Position numbers and translations under genes: made by a program | Part shown: positions 51,003-58,913 of the stretch, one piece after another | How positions within the stretch are numbered: the stretch's first letter is position 1 | Layout of the letters: each line of letters opens with the position of its first letter | The notes under the pieces: model-generated | The model's database searches: none | Seen by the model: only the letters and a program-made list of their open reading frames with translations | Told to the model about the DNA's origin: nothing | Assembly (NCBI GenBank): GCA_020628865.1 | Contig: JAHDEJ010000004.1 | Span: forward strand, 99,374-163,373 | DNA: 64,000 nucleotides | Source of the DNA: Acidimicrobiales bacterium | Lineage (GTDB): Bacteria > Actinomycetota > Acidimicrobiia > Acidimicrobiales > SHLQ01 | Direction: 5' to 3'

Positions 51003-51457
51003 CGCGTCGGGCATTCCTCGGCCTCGGATCCAACATCGGCGATCGGGAAGGCCACCTTCGGCATGCCATCGACCGGATCCCGGACGTCGTTCGCGTCTCT
51101 GCATTCTGGGAGACACTGCCAGTCGGGGGCCCGGAGCAGGACAATTTCCTGAACTGTGTGGTGCAGCTCATGACCGACCGAACCGCTCGTCAGCTGCTGG
51201 CGGTGTGCCGGGAGCGCGAGGCCGACGCGGAGCGGATTCGGGTCGAACGTTGGGGCCCGCGGACGCTCGATGTCGATGTGTTGTGGATCGACGGCGAGAC
51301 CGTCGACGAGCACGACCTCGTCGTGCCGCACCCTCGGATGTTCGAGCGGGCCTTCGTCCTGACACCGCTTCGTGAGCTCGCCCCCGACGTGGTCCCCGAC
51401 GACTACGTGGATGCGCCGCTGTCGGACGTCTGGCCGTACGCGCCGACGGAGGGATGA
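50999..51457 (+). CDS. folK: 2-amino-4-hydroxy-6-hydroxymethyldihydropteridine pyrophosphokinase
   Basis: 152 residues. LGLGSNIGDREGHL is the N-terminal signature, and RWGPRTLDVDVLWIDG and HPRMFERAFVLTPL are the two metal- and pterin-binding blocks. It pyrophosphorylates hydroxymethyldihydropterin for folP. Translationally coupled to both neighbours. Confidence 0.96.
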   Translation: MTRRAFLGLGSNIGDREGHLRHAIDRIPDVVRVSAFWETLPVGGPEQDNFLNCVVQLMTDRTARQLLAVCREREADAERIRVERWGPRTLDVDVLWIDGETVDEHDLVVPHPRMFERAFVLTPLRELAPDVVPDDYVDAPLSDVWPYAPTEG

Positions 51458-52179
51458 GCCCGACCTTTTCGCTGATCGGCCGCGGCCGGGCGGGAGGGTC
51501 GATGGCGTTGGCGTTGGAGGCTGCGGGCTGGCGATTGGAGCAGACGTTTGGCCGCGGCGACGACATCTCCGCAGCTGCGGCCGGTGTCGACGTCTGTGTG
51601 ATCGCCACGCCGGATGCCGCGATTGCCGAGGTCGCTGCGGCCGTGCATCCGAGTGATGGCGTGCTGCTGCATCTGTCGGGCGTGACCGGACTCGATGCGT
51701 TGGCCGGACACCGGGCTGCGGCCCTGCATCCGCTGGTGGCGCTGCCCGACGAGGAGGCTGGCGCTGCCGCGCTCGCGAGCGCCTGGTTCGCCGTGGGCGG
51801 AGACCCGATCGCGATCGAGATCGCGGAGTTGCTCAGCGGCAACTGGTTCGTGATCGCCGACTCGGATCGCACGCTCTATCACGCGGCCGCGGTGGTGGCG
51901 TCGAATCATCTTGTCGCGTTGCTCGGACAGGTCGAGCGGATCGCCGCATCGATCGATGTTCCGAGTGCCGCCTTCCTTCGGCTCGCCGCCGGAGCCCTCG
52001 AGGATGTGGAGCGGTTGGGGAGCGCTGCAGCCCTGACCGGTCCGGCTCGACGCGGCGACGAGGCAACGATCGACGCCCATCGCCAGGCGCTCGCCGAGCG
52101 TCTGCCCGACGAGCTCGCGGCCTACGACGCACTCCTCGCCGAGGCCCGCCGCCTCCTCCCACCCGACGAACCCACCTGA
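51454..52179 (+). CDS. Rossmann-like / DUF2520 domain protein
   Basis: 241 residues. SLIGRGRAGGSMALALEAAGW is a dinucleotide-binding start, VCVIATPDAAIAEVAAAV follows, and LHPLVALPDEEAG and VASNHLVALLGQVERIA belong to the DUF2520 C-terminal helical domain. The family resembles pyrroline-5-carboxylate and ketopantoate reductases and sits beside panC in many bacteria. In such genomes it may supply ketopantoate reductase activity, but that is inference. It overlaps folK by 4 bp. Confidence 0.88.
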   Translation: MSPTFSLIGRGRAGGSMALALEAAGWRLEQTFGRGDDISAAAAGVDVCVIATPDAAIAEVAAAVHPSDGVLLHLSGVTGLDALAGHRAAALHPLVALPDEEAGAAALASAWFAVGGDPIAIEIAELLSGNWFVIADSDRTLYHAAAVVASNHLVALLGQVERIAASIDVPSAAFLRLAAGALEDVERLGSAAALTGPARRGDEATIDAHRQALAERLPDELAAYDALLAEARRLLPPDEPT

Positions 52180-52184
52180 CCCCC

Positions 52185-52227
52185 CACGCTCCGCGCGCAC
52201 CCCCTCACAAGTGGGGGCAGCCCCCAC
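52185..52227 (-). repeat. 43-nt repeat, copy 1 (inverted relative to 62477-62519)
   Basis: Read on the minus strand it starts GTGGGGGCTGCCCCC and ends TGCGCGCGGAGCGTG. By eye it matches the copy at 62477-62519 (plus strand) at 37 of 43 positions. It lies in the 139-bp gap between the DUF2520 and panC genes. Together the two copies form an imperfect inverted repeat 10.3 kb apart. Confidence 0.7.
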
Positions 52228-52234
52228 TTGTGAG
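52204..52234. repeat. 15-bp perfect palindromic stem-loop
   Basis: CTCACAAGTGGGGGC (52204-52218) and GCCCCCACTTGTGAG (52220-52234) are perfect reverse complements around one A. It lies 24 nt after the DUF2520 stop and before panC. It could terminate the fol transcript. It overlaps the 43-nt inverted repeat. Confidence 0.7.
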
Positions 52235-52256
52235 TGCTTGGCCACACAGCGTGAAT

Positions 52257-52295
52257 GGTGCCAGGCTCCGTTCGGGGTTGAAGGTGCCAGGCACC
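52257..52295. repeat. Two GGTGCCAGGCACC repeat copies upstream of panC
   Basis: GGTGCCAGGCTCC (52257-52269, degenerate) and GGTGCCAGGCACC (52283-52295), the latter 23 bp before the panC ATG. Same dispersed palindrome as at 7310-7439 and 31915-31927. Confidence 0.8.
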
Positions 52296-52318
52296 ATTGG
52301 CGGCGGCAGACTGGCGCG

Positions 52319-53185
52319 ATGGAGATCATTCACACCGTGGCCGAGCTGCGGGAACGGCTCGACGGACACCGGGCCAACGGTGAAACCGTCGGGTTCGCCC
52401 CCACGATGGGTGCCCTCCACCACGGCCACCGGAGCCTCATGGCCGCGGCCGCCGAGCACAACGATGTCGGCGTCATGTCCATCTTCGTGAACCCGCTGCA
52501 GTTCGCCGCCGATGAAGACCTCGACACCTATCCGCGCATGCTCGAAGCCGACACGGCGATGGCCGAATCCGTCGGCGTCCGCTACGCCTTCGTCCCCTCG
52601 GTCAACGAGATGTACCCCGAGGAGAACTGGACGACGGTGTCGCTCCGGGTCGTCACCGAACCGTGGGAAGGCGACAGCCGACCGACCCACTTCGCCGGCG
52701 TCGCCACCGTCGTGACCAAGCTCTTCAACATCGTCGGGCCATGCCGGGCCTACTTCGGGGAGAAGGACTACCAACAGCTCGCCATGCTCCGCCGAATGGC
52801 CGCCGACCTCAACCAGCCGGTCGACGTGATCGGCATGCCGACCATTCGCGAGGACGACGGCCTCGCCATGTCGAGCCGCAACCTGCGGCTACTGCCAGAA
52901 CACCGAGCCCAAGCCCACGTCGTGTCGGCGGCCCTTCGAGCAGGGATCGCCGCGATCGACGCAGGCGAACGAAACCCGGATGCCGTCGAGTCCGTCATCC
53001 GTGCGCACCTGACCGAAGCCACGCACGCGGAGGACCCCGACTACGTCGCCGCCGTCGACGCATCGTCGCTCCTCGTGCCGGAACAGCTGAGTGGGGACGT
53101 GCGAGTCCTCACCGCCGTCCGATTCGGCGACGTCCGACTGATCGACAACATGGGCACCACGATCGCGGGAGAACCCAACACATGA
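52319..53185 (+). CDS. panC: Pantothenate synthetase
   Basis: 288 residues. GFAPTMGALHHGHRSLM (HxGH ATP-binding), FVNPLQF, YFGEKDYQQLAMLRRM and the KMSKS-like MSSRNLRL motif are diagnostic. It joins pantoate to beta-alanine using ATP. The start is ATG 52319; the longer frame upstream covers repeats and is not used. Its stop overlaps the CobW gene (ATGA). panD is not adjacent. Confidence 0.96.
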   Translation: MEIIHTVAELRERLDGHRANGETVGFAPTMGALHHGHRSLMAAAAEHNDVGVMSIFVNPLQFAADEDLDTYPRMLEADTAMAESVGVRYAFVPSVNEMYPEENWTTVSLRVVTEPWEGDSRPTHFAGVATVVTKLFNIVGPCRAYFGEKDYQQLAMLRRMAADLNQPVDVIGMPTIREDDGLAMSSRNLRLLPEHRAQAHVVSAALRAGIAAIDAGERNPDAVESVIRAHLTEATHAEDPDYVAAVDASSLLVPEQLSGDVRVLTAVRFGDVRLIDNMGTTIAGEPNT

Positions 53186-54093
53186 ACCAGGACGACGAAG
53201 AGATCACGTTCGTCGAACCCGTCTACGCACCGTGGGACGGTCGGCGGGTCCCCGTCGTTTTGTTGAGCGGCTACCTCGGGGCCGGCAAGACCACCATCAT
53301 CAACGAGATGCTTGGGCGCACCGACGTGCCGATCGCCGTCCTCGTCAACGATGTGGGCGCCATCAACATCGACGCCAAGCTCATCCAGAAGCAGGACGGC
53401 GACACCCTCGACCTCACCGGCGGCTGCGTCTGCTGCAGCCTCAAGAACGGATTCCTCGAGGCCTTCGACCAGCTCCGGGCCCGACCGGAGCCGCCCGAGC
53501 TCGTCGTGGTCGAGCTCAGCGGGGTCGCCGACCCGCGTTCAGCCGTTTCGATGTGCTCAACGACCGGCTTTCACGCCGACGGCATCATCACCGTGATCGA
53601 CCTCGAACAGTTCCCCGAGCAGTCCATCGCCGAGAACATCATGGGTGATTCGGTGCGGGCCCAGGCCGTGGCCACCGACCTCTTCATTCTGAACAAACGC
53701 GACCTCGTCGACGAGGGGCGTGTCGACCTCGTGGTCTCGCGCCTCGGCGAACTGGCGCCGGGGGTGCCCACCGTGCTCGCCGATTCTGCGTTTTCTGCGG
53801 CCGGCCTCATCAACCTCGCAGCCCGGCGCCCGGTTCAGGAACTCGACGCCGGCCTCACGCTGTTCGACCAGCACACCACTCGCATCATTCCGATTCCCGG
53901 CGCCATGCGTCTCGCCGAGCTGCAGGAGCTGGTCGACGGACTTGGCCCGGAAGTCGTCCGGGCCAAGGGGATCGTGCAGATCGAGACCGGTCAGATGATG
54001 CTTGTCCAGGTCGTCGGCCACCGACGAACGATCGAACCGCTGCCGATGGCCGAGCTGACCGATCCAACCGATCTGGTGGTCATCTCCGTCTGA
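53182..54093 (+). CDS. CobW/P47K-family GTPase (metallochaperone-type)
   Basis: 303 residues. Walker A is GYLGAGKTT near residues 30-38, the metal-binding motif GGCVCCSLKNGF near 80-91 has the canonical CxCC, and ILNKRDLVD is the guanine-specificity NKxD. COG0523 GTPases deliver metals such as zinc, cobalt or iron. It is coupled to panC by ATGA; pantothenate or folate enzymes needing metal (FolE is zinc-dependent) are possible clients. The usual His-rich insert is absent. Confidence 0.93.
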   Translation: MNQDDEEITFVEPVYAPWDGRRVPVVLLSGYLGAGKTTIINEMLGRTDVPIAVLVNDVGAINIDAKLIQKQDGDTLDLTGGCVCCSLKNGFLEAFDQLRARPEPPELVVVELSGVADPRSAVSMCSTTGFHADGIITVIDLEQFPEQSIAENIMGDSVRAQAVATDLFILNKRDLVDEGRVDLVVSRLGELAPGVPTVLADSAFSAAGLINLAARRPVQELDAGLTLFDQHTTRIIPIPGAMRLAELQELVDGLGPEVVRAKGIVQIETGQMMLVQVVGHRRTIEPLPMAELTDPTDLVVISV

Positions 54094-54096
54094 GGG

Positions 54097-55503
54097 TTAC
54101 TGCGAGACGTCGATCGCTTCGGTCGTGTCCTCGAACCAGCTCACCGGCGAAGTCACCAGGGACTTGATTGCCCCGAAGGCCTCACCGATCGGCTCGGTCA
54201 CTGCCGGAATGACGCCGGACCCATCGTCCTCTTCGACCACGGTGGTCGGTGCTGTCGACGACGAGGTCGGAGCGGTCGAACTGCTCGAGGACGCCGGCAT
54301 CGATGTGGTCGTGGTGGACGTCGTGGTCGAGCTCGTTGTGGTGGACGACGTGGGAGACGGCGCAGCCTCGCCCTCATCGTCTTCGACCACGACCGGTGCG
54401 ACCCGGTCCTGCGTTCCCGGCGTCGCCGGACGAATCAGTGGTGCCGGCAGGTTGGGAAGAGCGGCAGCCTCGCCGACCTCGGGTACCCAGGGAAGCGTGA
54501 TGTCGATTCCATCGTCCTCGGACTCCGGCGTGGCCGGAGCATCGACATCGGCGTCGGTCGTTCCCGCCGTCGAGGTGCCGCCACCGTTCACCGTGACGAT
54601 CGGGGCCTTGGGACCTTCGTCAGCGTCTTCGGTGGCTTCGGTCGGGAGCTGACCCGTGGCCAAGCCGCGGAGGAGATCGTCGAGAAGCTGTGCCTGGGGT
54701 GTCTTCGTGGGCACGGTCACCGTCGTGGAGATGCCGGCGACCTCGGTCGTCGGCTCGTTCTTGCGGACTTCCTTCGCTCCGCCTTCTCCAGGTTCCTCGG
54801 TTTCCACGATGAGGGGCGCACCGTTCTCGGCTGCGCCATCGCCGTCGGCGGGGAGTTCGCCGATCTCGGATGGGAGGTCGTCGCTGATCACCGGGCCACG
54901 TTCGGCCTGTTCGGTGGCGAAGCGAACGCCAAGCAGCACCAACAGGACCACGACGACTGCTCCGACGACCTGTCGGAGGGTGGCCAGGCCGCGGCGCTGC
55001 AGCGCGTTGATTGCCGGCACGGACTTGCCCGTGAGCTCCGCGGTTTCCTTCACCGAGTATCCGTCGATGAAGCGCAGCTCGAGAACTTCCGCCTGCTCTG
55101 GCTTGACCTGCGTCAAGAGGTCCGCAGCCATCAGGCCGTCGAACACGACGTTCTCGGCGGAAGGTGCCGCGTTGTTCAGATCGAGATCGATCGGCTCATC
55201 GACGAGGTCGATCGTGACGCGGCGTTCGCGGGTGCGGAACTCGTTCTTCGCCTGGTTTCGGGCAATGGCGTAGAGGAAGGCGCGGAAGGCCGGGCCGCTG
55301 TCGATTCGGTCGCGGTCGCCCTTGCGGATTGCACGTTCGAGAGCATCGTTGGCGGAGCTCTCCGGATCGTGGGCGCCGCGGCGTTCGAAGAAGGCCGTCA
55401 GTGGACCGAAGTAGTCGTCCACCAAGCCCTGGGTGGCGGCTTCGCAGCCCTCCTGGGCATTTGCGAATTTCTGACCGAACTGGTCAAGAGATGGTGCGTG
55501 CAT
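54097..55503 (-). CDS. ECF sigma factor fused to a transmembrane helix and extracytoplasmic tail
   Basis: 468 residues. Sigma region 2 is at about 25-95 (DDYFGPLTAFFERRGAHDPESSANDALERAIR, FLYAIARNQAKNEFRTRERR) and region 4 at 125-178 (VKPEQAEVLELRFIDGYSVKETAELTGKSVPAINALQRRGLATLRQ). A membrane helix (VVGAVVVVLLVLLGVRFA, 179-196) follows directly after region 4. The remaining 270 residues are acidic, Pro/Thr-rich and disordered-looking, with a long Ser/Thr tract near 410-445. The sigma factor would thus be membrane-tethered and need proteolysis, or act at the membrane. No separate anti-sigma gene is adjacent. It is divergent from a delta-60 protein gene. Confidence 0.82.
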   Translation of the reverse strand: MHAPSLDQFGQKFANAQEGCEAATQGLVDDYFGPLTAFFERRGAHDPESSANDALERAIRKGDRDRIDSGPAFRAFLYAIARNQAKNEFRTRERRVTIDLVDEPIDLDLNNAAPSAENVVFDGLMAADLLTQVKPEQAEVLELRFIDGYSVKETAELTGKSVPAINALQRRGLATLRQVVGAVVVVLLVLLGVRFATEQAERGPVISDDLPSEIGELPADGDGAAENGAPLIVETEEPGEGGAKEVRKNEPTTEVAGISTTVTVPTKTPQAQLLDDLLRGLATGQLPTEATEDADEGPKAPIVTVNGGGTSTAGTTDADVDAPATPESEDDGIDITLPWVPEVGEAAALPNLPAPLIRPATPGTQDRVAPVVVEDDEGEAAPSPTSSTTTSSTTTSTTTTSMPASSSSSTAPTSSSTAPTTVVEEDDGSGVIPAVTEPIGEAFGAIKSLVTSPVSWFEDTTEAIDVSQ

Positions 55504-55683
55504 TCGTCCCCAAAAGTCATCGCATGTCGTGTGAAAACGAGTGTGGCGCTGCGGTCGTCGCCGTCGGAAGGGTCGTGCGACCCAGATCCCCATAGGGAGG
55601 GTGCGAACGTCCCGATGCGTGGGTCCAACGCCCCACCAGAAATGGGTCTCAGGTGCCGTTGCGCAAACACCGAACTTTTGTGG

Positions 55684-57852
55684 GTGAACGTATTTCGGAG
55701 ACTTGGAGCGACAGGCGGCGTCGCAGTATTGATCGCGCTGGTGGTTGCCGCCGTCTCCGTGGGGGACCGTTCGGAGGATCCTGGCGCTGCGGCGCAACCG
55801 ATCGCGCATGGCGCGCTCGTGCCGGACAGCCCGGAGCGAGACCTTCCGATCGTCATCGGTACGAGCAACGATCAGCAGGTTCTCGCCGCCGAACAGGTGG
55901 GGCGGGCGATCGTTGTGGGCGGATCGTTCACACAGGTGGAGACCGTCGACGGCATCACGTTGGCCCAGCCGTTCTTCGCTGCGTGGAGCATCGACACCGG
56001 CGAGATGATCTGTCCGGGGCTGTTGCAGTTCGACGATGAGGTTCTGGCGATCGAGCCGGGTCCGACCGAAACCCAATTGTGGGTGGGAGGTCGGTTCGAC
56101 AAGGCCACCGGAGCGGACGGAAAGATCCGTCCACGAAACAAACTGGCGCTGGTCGATCTGTCCGACTGCAGCGTCGACCGCATCTTCGCTGCGACCGGCG
56201 CAAACGCAAAGGTCTCCGAGATCGTCTACGTGAATGGCCGACTGTTCGTCGGCGGCGATTTCACGAGCATCGGCGGCGTCGCCCAGTCGGTGCTTGCCGA
56301 GGTCGACCCGGTGACGGCGACGGTCAACACGTCGTTCTCCCTGCAGTTCAGCGGCGGCATGGCGTCGTCGAAGGTGCGCGGCATGGGGGCGAACCCCGAA
56401 GGAACCCGCCTGATCGTCGGCGGCCGCTTCGGATCGATCAGCGATGGCGTGACCACGGTGGCGAACAGCGCAACGGCAGTGATCGACATCACCGCAGCGT
56501 CGCCACGCGTCACGGCCCACTCCTGGACCCAGCCACACGCCGAGTGGGGCAACCGTCAGCTGGGTCAGAGCCTGCAGGATGTCTCCGTGTCCTCGGACGG
56601 CACGCTCATCGGGCTTGCGTTCGGTACGGCCACCATTTCCGACTACGTCTACCTCGTGCCGGCGGTGGAAGCGCCGACGAGCCACCGTTGGCAGCACTAC
56701 ATGCGGGACTCGTCGTTCTCGATCGCCGTGTCCGACGCCGCCGTGTACGTCCAGGGTCATTTCTGCAAGATCGACGACGGTCCTGGGGCCACCGAGGTCA
56801 TGGAGAAGCGTCTCGACTTCCGGTGCACGGGCGATGGATTCGCCGGCGGAGCGTTCCGCACACAGATCGCGGCACTGTCGCTCACCGATGGCACCCCGCT
56901 GGCCTGGAACCCCGGTGTCGACGCGTTCAACGGCGGCCGCGTGCTCACCGTGACCGAGCGCGGTCTCCTTGCCGGGTTCGACGGCAACCGGGCCAACGGT
57001 GTCCGCACCGGCTCGCTGGCGTTCTTCGACTTCGGTATCGGGGTCGAGGACATGCAGGCTCCGAGCATGGTGGCCGTCGACGGCGTCGAAACGTCGGAGG
57101 TCGATCCGGGCCCGGTCGTCGTGCGTGGCTCGGCCACCGACGACCTCGGTGTCGAACGGTTCGACCTTGCGTACCGTCTGGACGGCAGCTGGCTGCAGCC
57201 CGACGGTTCCCTGGGAGCCGACTATGTGGAGTTTGCGATCGCCGCGACCGACGGCACGTTCGAGCACGCCACGACACTTCCGGCCGGCGACTGGAAGGTG
57301 CAGGTGCGCGCCGTCGACCTGGCCGGTCGCACGTCACCAGATTGGACGGTGTCGGCATTCACGACCGGTATTGCAGCGCCACAACCCGAGTGCTCCCATG
57401 TTCGAGTGGGAACGGCCCGAGTCGTCACGTGGACGCCGATCGAGGGCGAGGACGACTTCCATCAGGTCCGCGTCGATGGTTCCTGGGTTGCCGACGTGCC
57501 GGTCGGGACCAACACCTGGACGCACGAGACTCCGGGCGAAGACGCGCAGTACGTCATCCGAAGCCGCGAAGCCGGCCTCACGACCGAGGTCGAATGTGAG
57601 GACCTCGGTGGCGACCCTGCTCCCGCTCCGCCGGGCTGCCGAGTCGACGTTGCCGCGGACGGGTCCACGACGCTGACGTGGGATGCGGTCCCGGGTGAGG
57701 ACGACAGCTATCTGATCCGAGTCGACGGTGTCTACCGCGAATCGGTCGGTGTCGATGCCGAACGAACCTGGTCTGCCGACCCGGGTGACGGAGCGACGTT
57801 CCTGGTGCGTAGCCGGGAGGGTGGCGTCAACACGGATCTCGTCTGTGCGTGA
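55684..57852 (+). CDS. Secreted delta-60 (DUF5122)-type propeller protein with two C-terminal modules
   Basis: 722 residues from GTG 55684 (VNVFRRLGATGGVAVLIALVVAAVSVG, a signal peptide or N-anchor). TTG 55678 and ATG 55615 are alternative starts. The middle contains delta-60-like repeats (AIVVGGSFTQVETVDG, LFVGGDFTSIGGVAQS), a beta-propeller type found in surface proteins. An Ig-like stretch (about 470-560) follows, then two copies of a Cys-bounded module at 570-638 and 652-721. Paralog of 58914-60719 by overall layout. Its divergent position to the tethered sigma factor suggests it is that factor's target or signal partner. The 180-nt gap before it holds the divergent promoters; nothing else is assigned. 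Confidence 0.78.
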   Translation: MNVFRRLGATGGVAVLIALVVAAVSVGDRSEDPGAAAQPIAHGALVPDSPERDLPIVIGTSNDQQVLAAEQVGRAIVVGGSFTQVETVDGITLAQPFFAAWSIDTGEMICPGLLQFDDEVLAIEPGPTETQLWVGGRFDKATGADGKIRPRNKLALVDLSDCSVDRIFAATGANAKVSEIVYVNGRLFVGGDFTSIGGVAQSVLAEVDPVTATVNTSFSLQFSGGMASSKVRGMGANPEGTRLIVGGRFGSISDGVTTVANSATAVIDITAASPRVTAHSWTQPHAEWGNRQLGQSLQDVSVSSDGTLIGLAFGTATISDYVYLVPAVEAPTSHRWQHYMRDSSFSIAVSDAAVYVQGHFCKIDDGPGATEVMEKRLDFRCTGDGFAGGAFRTQIAALSLTDGTPLAWNPGVDAFNGGRVLTVTERGLLAGFDGNRANGVRTGSLAFFDFGIGVEDMQAPSMVAVDGVETSEVDPGPVVVRGSATDDLGVERFDLAYRLDGSWLQPDGSLGADYVEFAIAATDGTFEHATTLPAGDWKVQVRAVDLAGRTSPDWTVSAFTTGIAAPQPECSHVRVGTARVVTWTPIEGEDDFHQVRVDGSWVADVPVGTNTWTHETPGEDAQYVIRSREAGLTTEVECEDLGGDPAPAPPGCRVDVAADGSTTLTWDAVPGEDDSYLIRVDGVYRESVGVDAERTWSADPGDGATFLVRSREGGVNTDLVCA

Positions 57853-57868
57853 TCCGGCCGCCGGCTGA

Positions 57869-57985
57869 TCAGAGCAGGTCGTCCTCGGGAACGAGGCCGA
57901 GGGCCGTCGCAAGCTCGTGCAGCGTCGCGTGCCACTGTGCGAATCGGCGGCGCACGGGACGTATGGCAGTCCTCACGCTGGTCAT
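57869..57985 (-). CDS. 38-residue basic/amphipathic small ORF
   Basis: MTSVRTAIRPVRRRFAQWHATLHELATALGLVPEDDLL. AGGAAGGA lies 8 nt upstream of its ATG on the minus strand (57994-58001), which is a strong ribosome site for this gene-poor gap. Five of the first 14 residues are Arg or Lys-like, and the rest forms an amphipathic helix with an acidic end. No family is recognised. It lies between the delta-60 gene and the aldose epimerase gene. Confidence 0.5.
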   Translation of the reverse strand: MTSVRTAIRPVRRRFAQWHATLHELATALGLVPEDDLL

Positions 57986-58007
57986 GGGGGGTGTCCTTCC
58001 TGCCGAG

Positions 58008-58039
58008 TGAACCGGCCGGCGGTGGGTCCGGCCGATTCA
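58008..58039 (-). terminator. 12-bp stem-loop after the aldose epimerase gene
   Basis: On the minus strand TGAATCGGCCGG pairs with CCGGCCGGTTCA, 12 bp with one G-U pair and an 8-nt loop. It is 74 nt downstream of the epimerase stop and just before the 38-aa ORF. The G-U pair is a mismatch on the plus strand, so it fits minus-strand RNA. Confidence 0.5.
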
Positions 58040-58112
58040 CTCTGCTGTTATAGGTACACGCGACCCTGGGCGAATGATCCTCGATTGCGAGGATGAGGCG
58101 AACGGCCCGGGA

Positions 58113-58886
58113 TCACCAGCGCAGCGTGAACGAGGTCGTCAGCGTCTCGCCGGCGTCCAGGACCTCGGGAGCGCTGTTCACGCCATTCGGAGGGCCGGTC
58201 TGGGGCTCCACACAGATGGCGTGGTCCGGCCGGTCGTAGACGACCCAGTGATCGGCGTCGGCCGAGAGCGCGAGGGTGAGGTCGCCCCATCGAAGCACGG
58301 GCTCGTGCGAGAGTGCCGTGAAGCAATCGTCCCAGGGGCCTGGGGGCGGGGTGATCAGCTCGCCATCGGGAATCCCGTCCGACCCCAGCCGGTACATCGA
58401 GGCGGCCGGCAGTTCGAACTCGAGGGCGCCCGCCGCAGTTTCCCGCTGGAACCAGGGATGCCATCCCACCTGCATGGGCTGACGTTGGTGCGCCAGAACC
58501 TCCATGGTGACGGTCAGATGACGCTCGGCCAGTTCGAAACGCTGGATGGCGCGGCCGGTGAACGGCCACGGCTCGGTGAAGTTCCATTCGATGGCGTTGT
58601 CGTCCAGACGATGCCATTCGCTCGTGAAGCCGTAGCCGTGAATCGCGTGCGGGCCGAGCGTGCGAGGAAGCGCATGGGTGGCACCGTCGAACCACAGCGA
58701 TCCGTCCCGCAGTCGTCCGGCGAACGGCACCATCGGGTAGCAGCCCCAGTTGAGCGGATTCGGATCGACGGCTTGGGGAACGATCAGCTCGGCGTCACCG
58801 ATCGAGAAGGAGCTGATGCGACCGCCGGCGACAAGATCCACGGTGAGGTGGGCGTCGCCGGCGTTCAGGGTGAGGAGGTCGATCAC
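58113..58886 (-). CDS. Aldose 1-epimerase family protein
   Basis: 257 residues. The galactose mutarotase fold is indicated by LVAGGRISSFSIGDAELI, YPMVPFAGRLRDG, HAIHGYGFTSEWHR (His pair) and QVGWHPWFQRET. It interconverts sugar anomers; in this setting it may process sugars released from surface polysaccharide. The gene is 27 nt downstream of the delta-60 gene at 58914-60719 and likely shares its transcript. Confidence 0.88.
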   Translation of the reverse strand: MIDLLTLNAGDAHLTVDLVAGGRISSFSIGDAELIVPQAVDPNPLNWGCYPMVPFAGRLRDGSLWFDGATHALPRTLGPHAIHGYGFTSEWHRLDDNAIEWNFTEPWPFTGRAIQRFELAERHLTVTMEVLAHQRQPMQVGWHPWFQRETAAGALEFELPAASMYRLGSDGIPDGELITPPPGPWDDCFTALSHEPVLRWGDLTLALSADADHWVVYDRPDHAICVEPQTGPPNGVNSAPEVLDAGETLTTSFTLRW

Positions 58887-58913
58887 GTCGTTTTCCGGGA
58901 TGTCGGGCGTCGG

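Noticed and set aside
52180-52318. Insertion sequence ends at the GGTGCC and GTGGGGGC repeats
   Set aside because: No transposase frame lies between or beside them and no target-site duplication is visible; they are treated as intergenic repeats.
54097-57267. Open frame of 1056 codons on the minus strand
   Set aside because: Only the 3' 468 codons (from Met at 55503) read as a sigma factor with TM tail. The upstream part is antisense to the delta-60 gene and is a GC-bias shadow.
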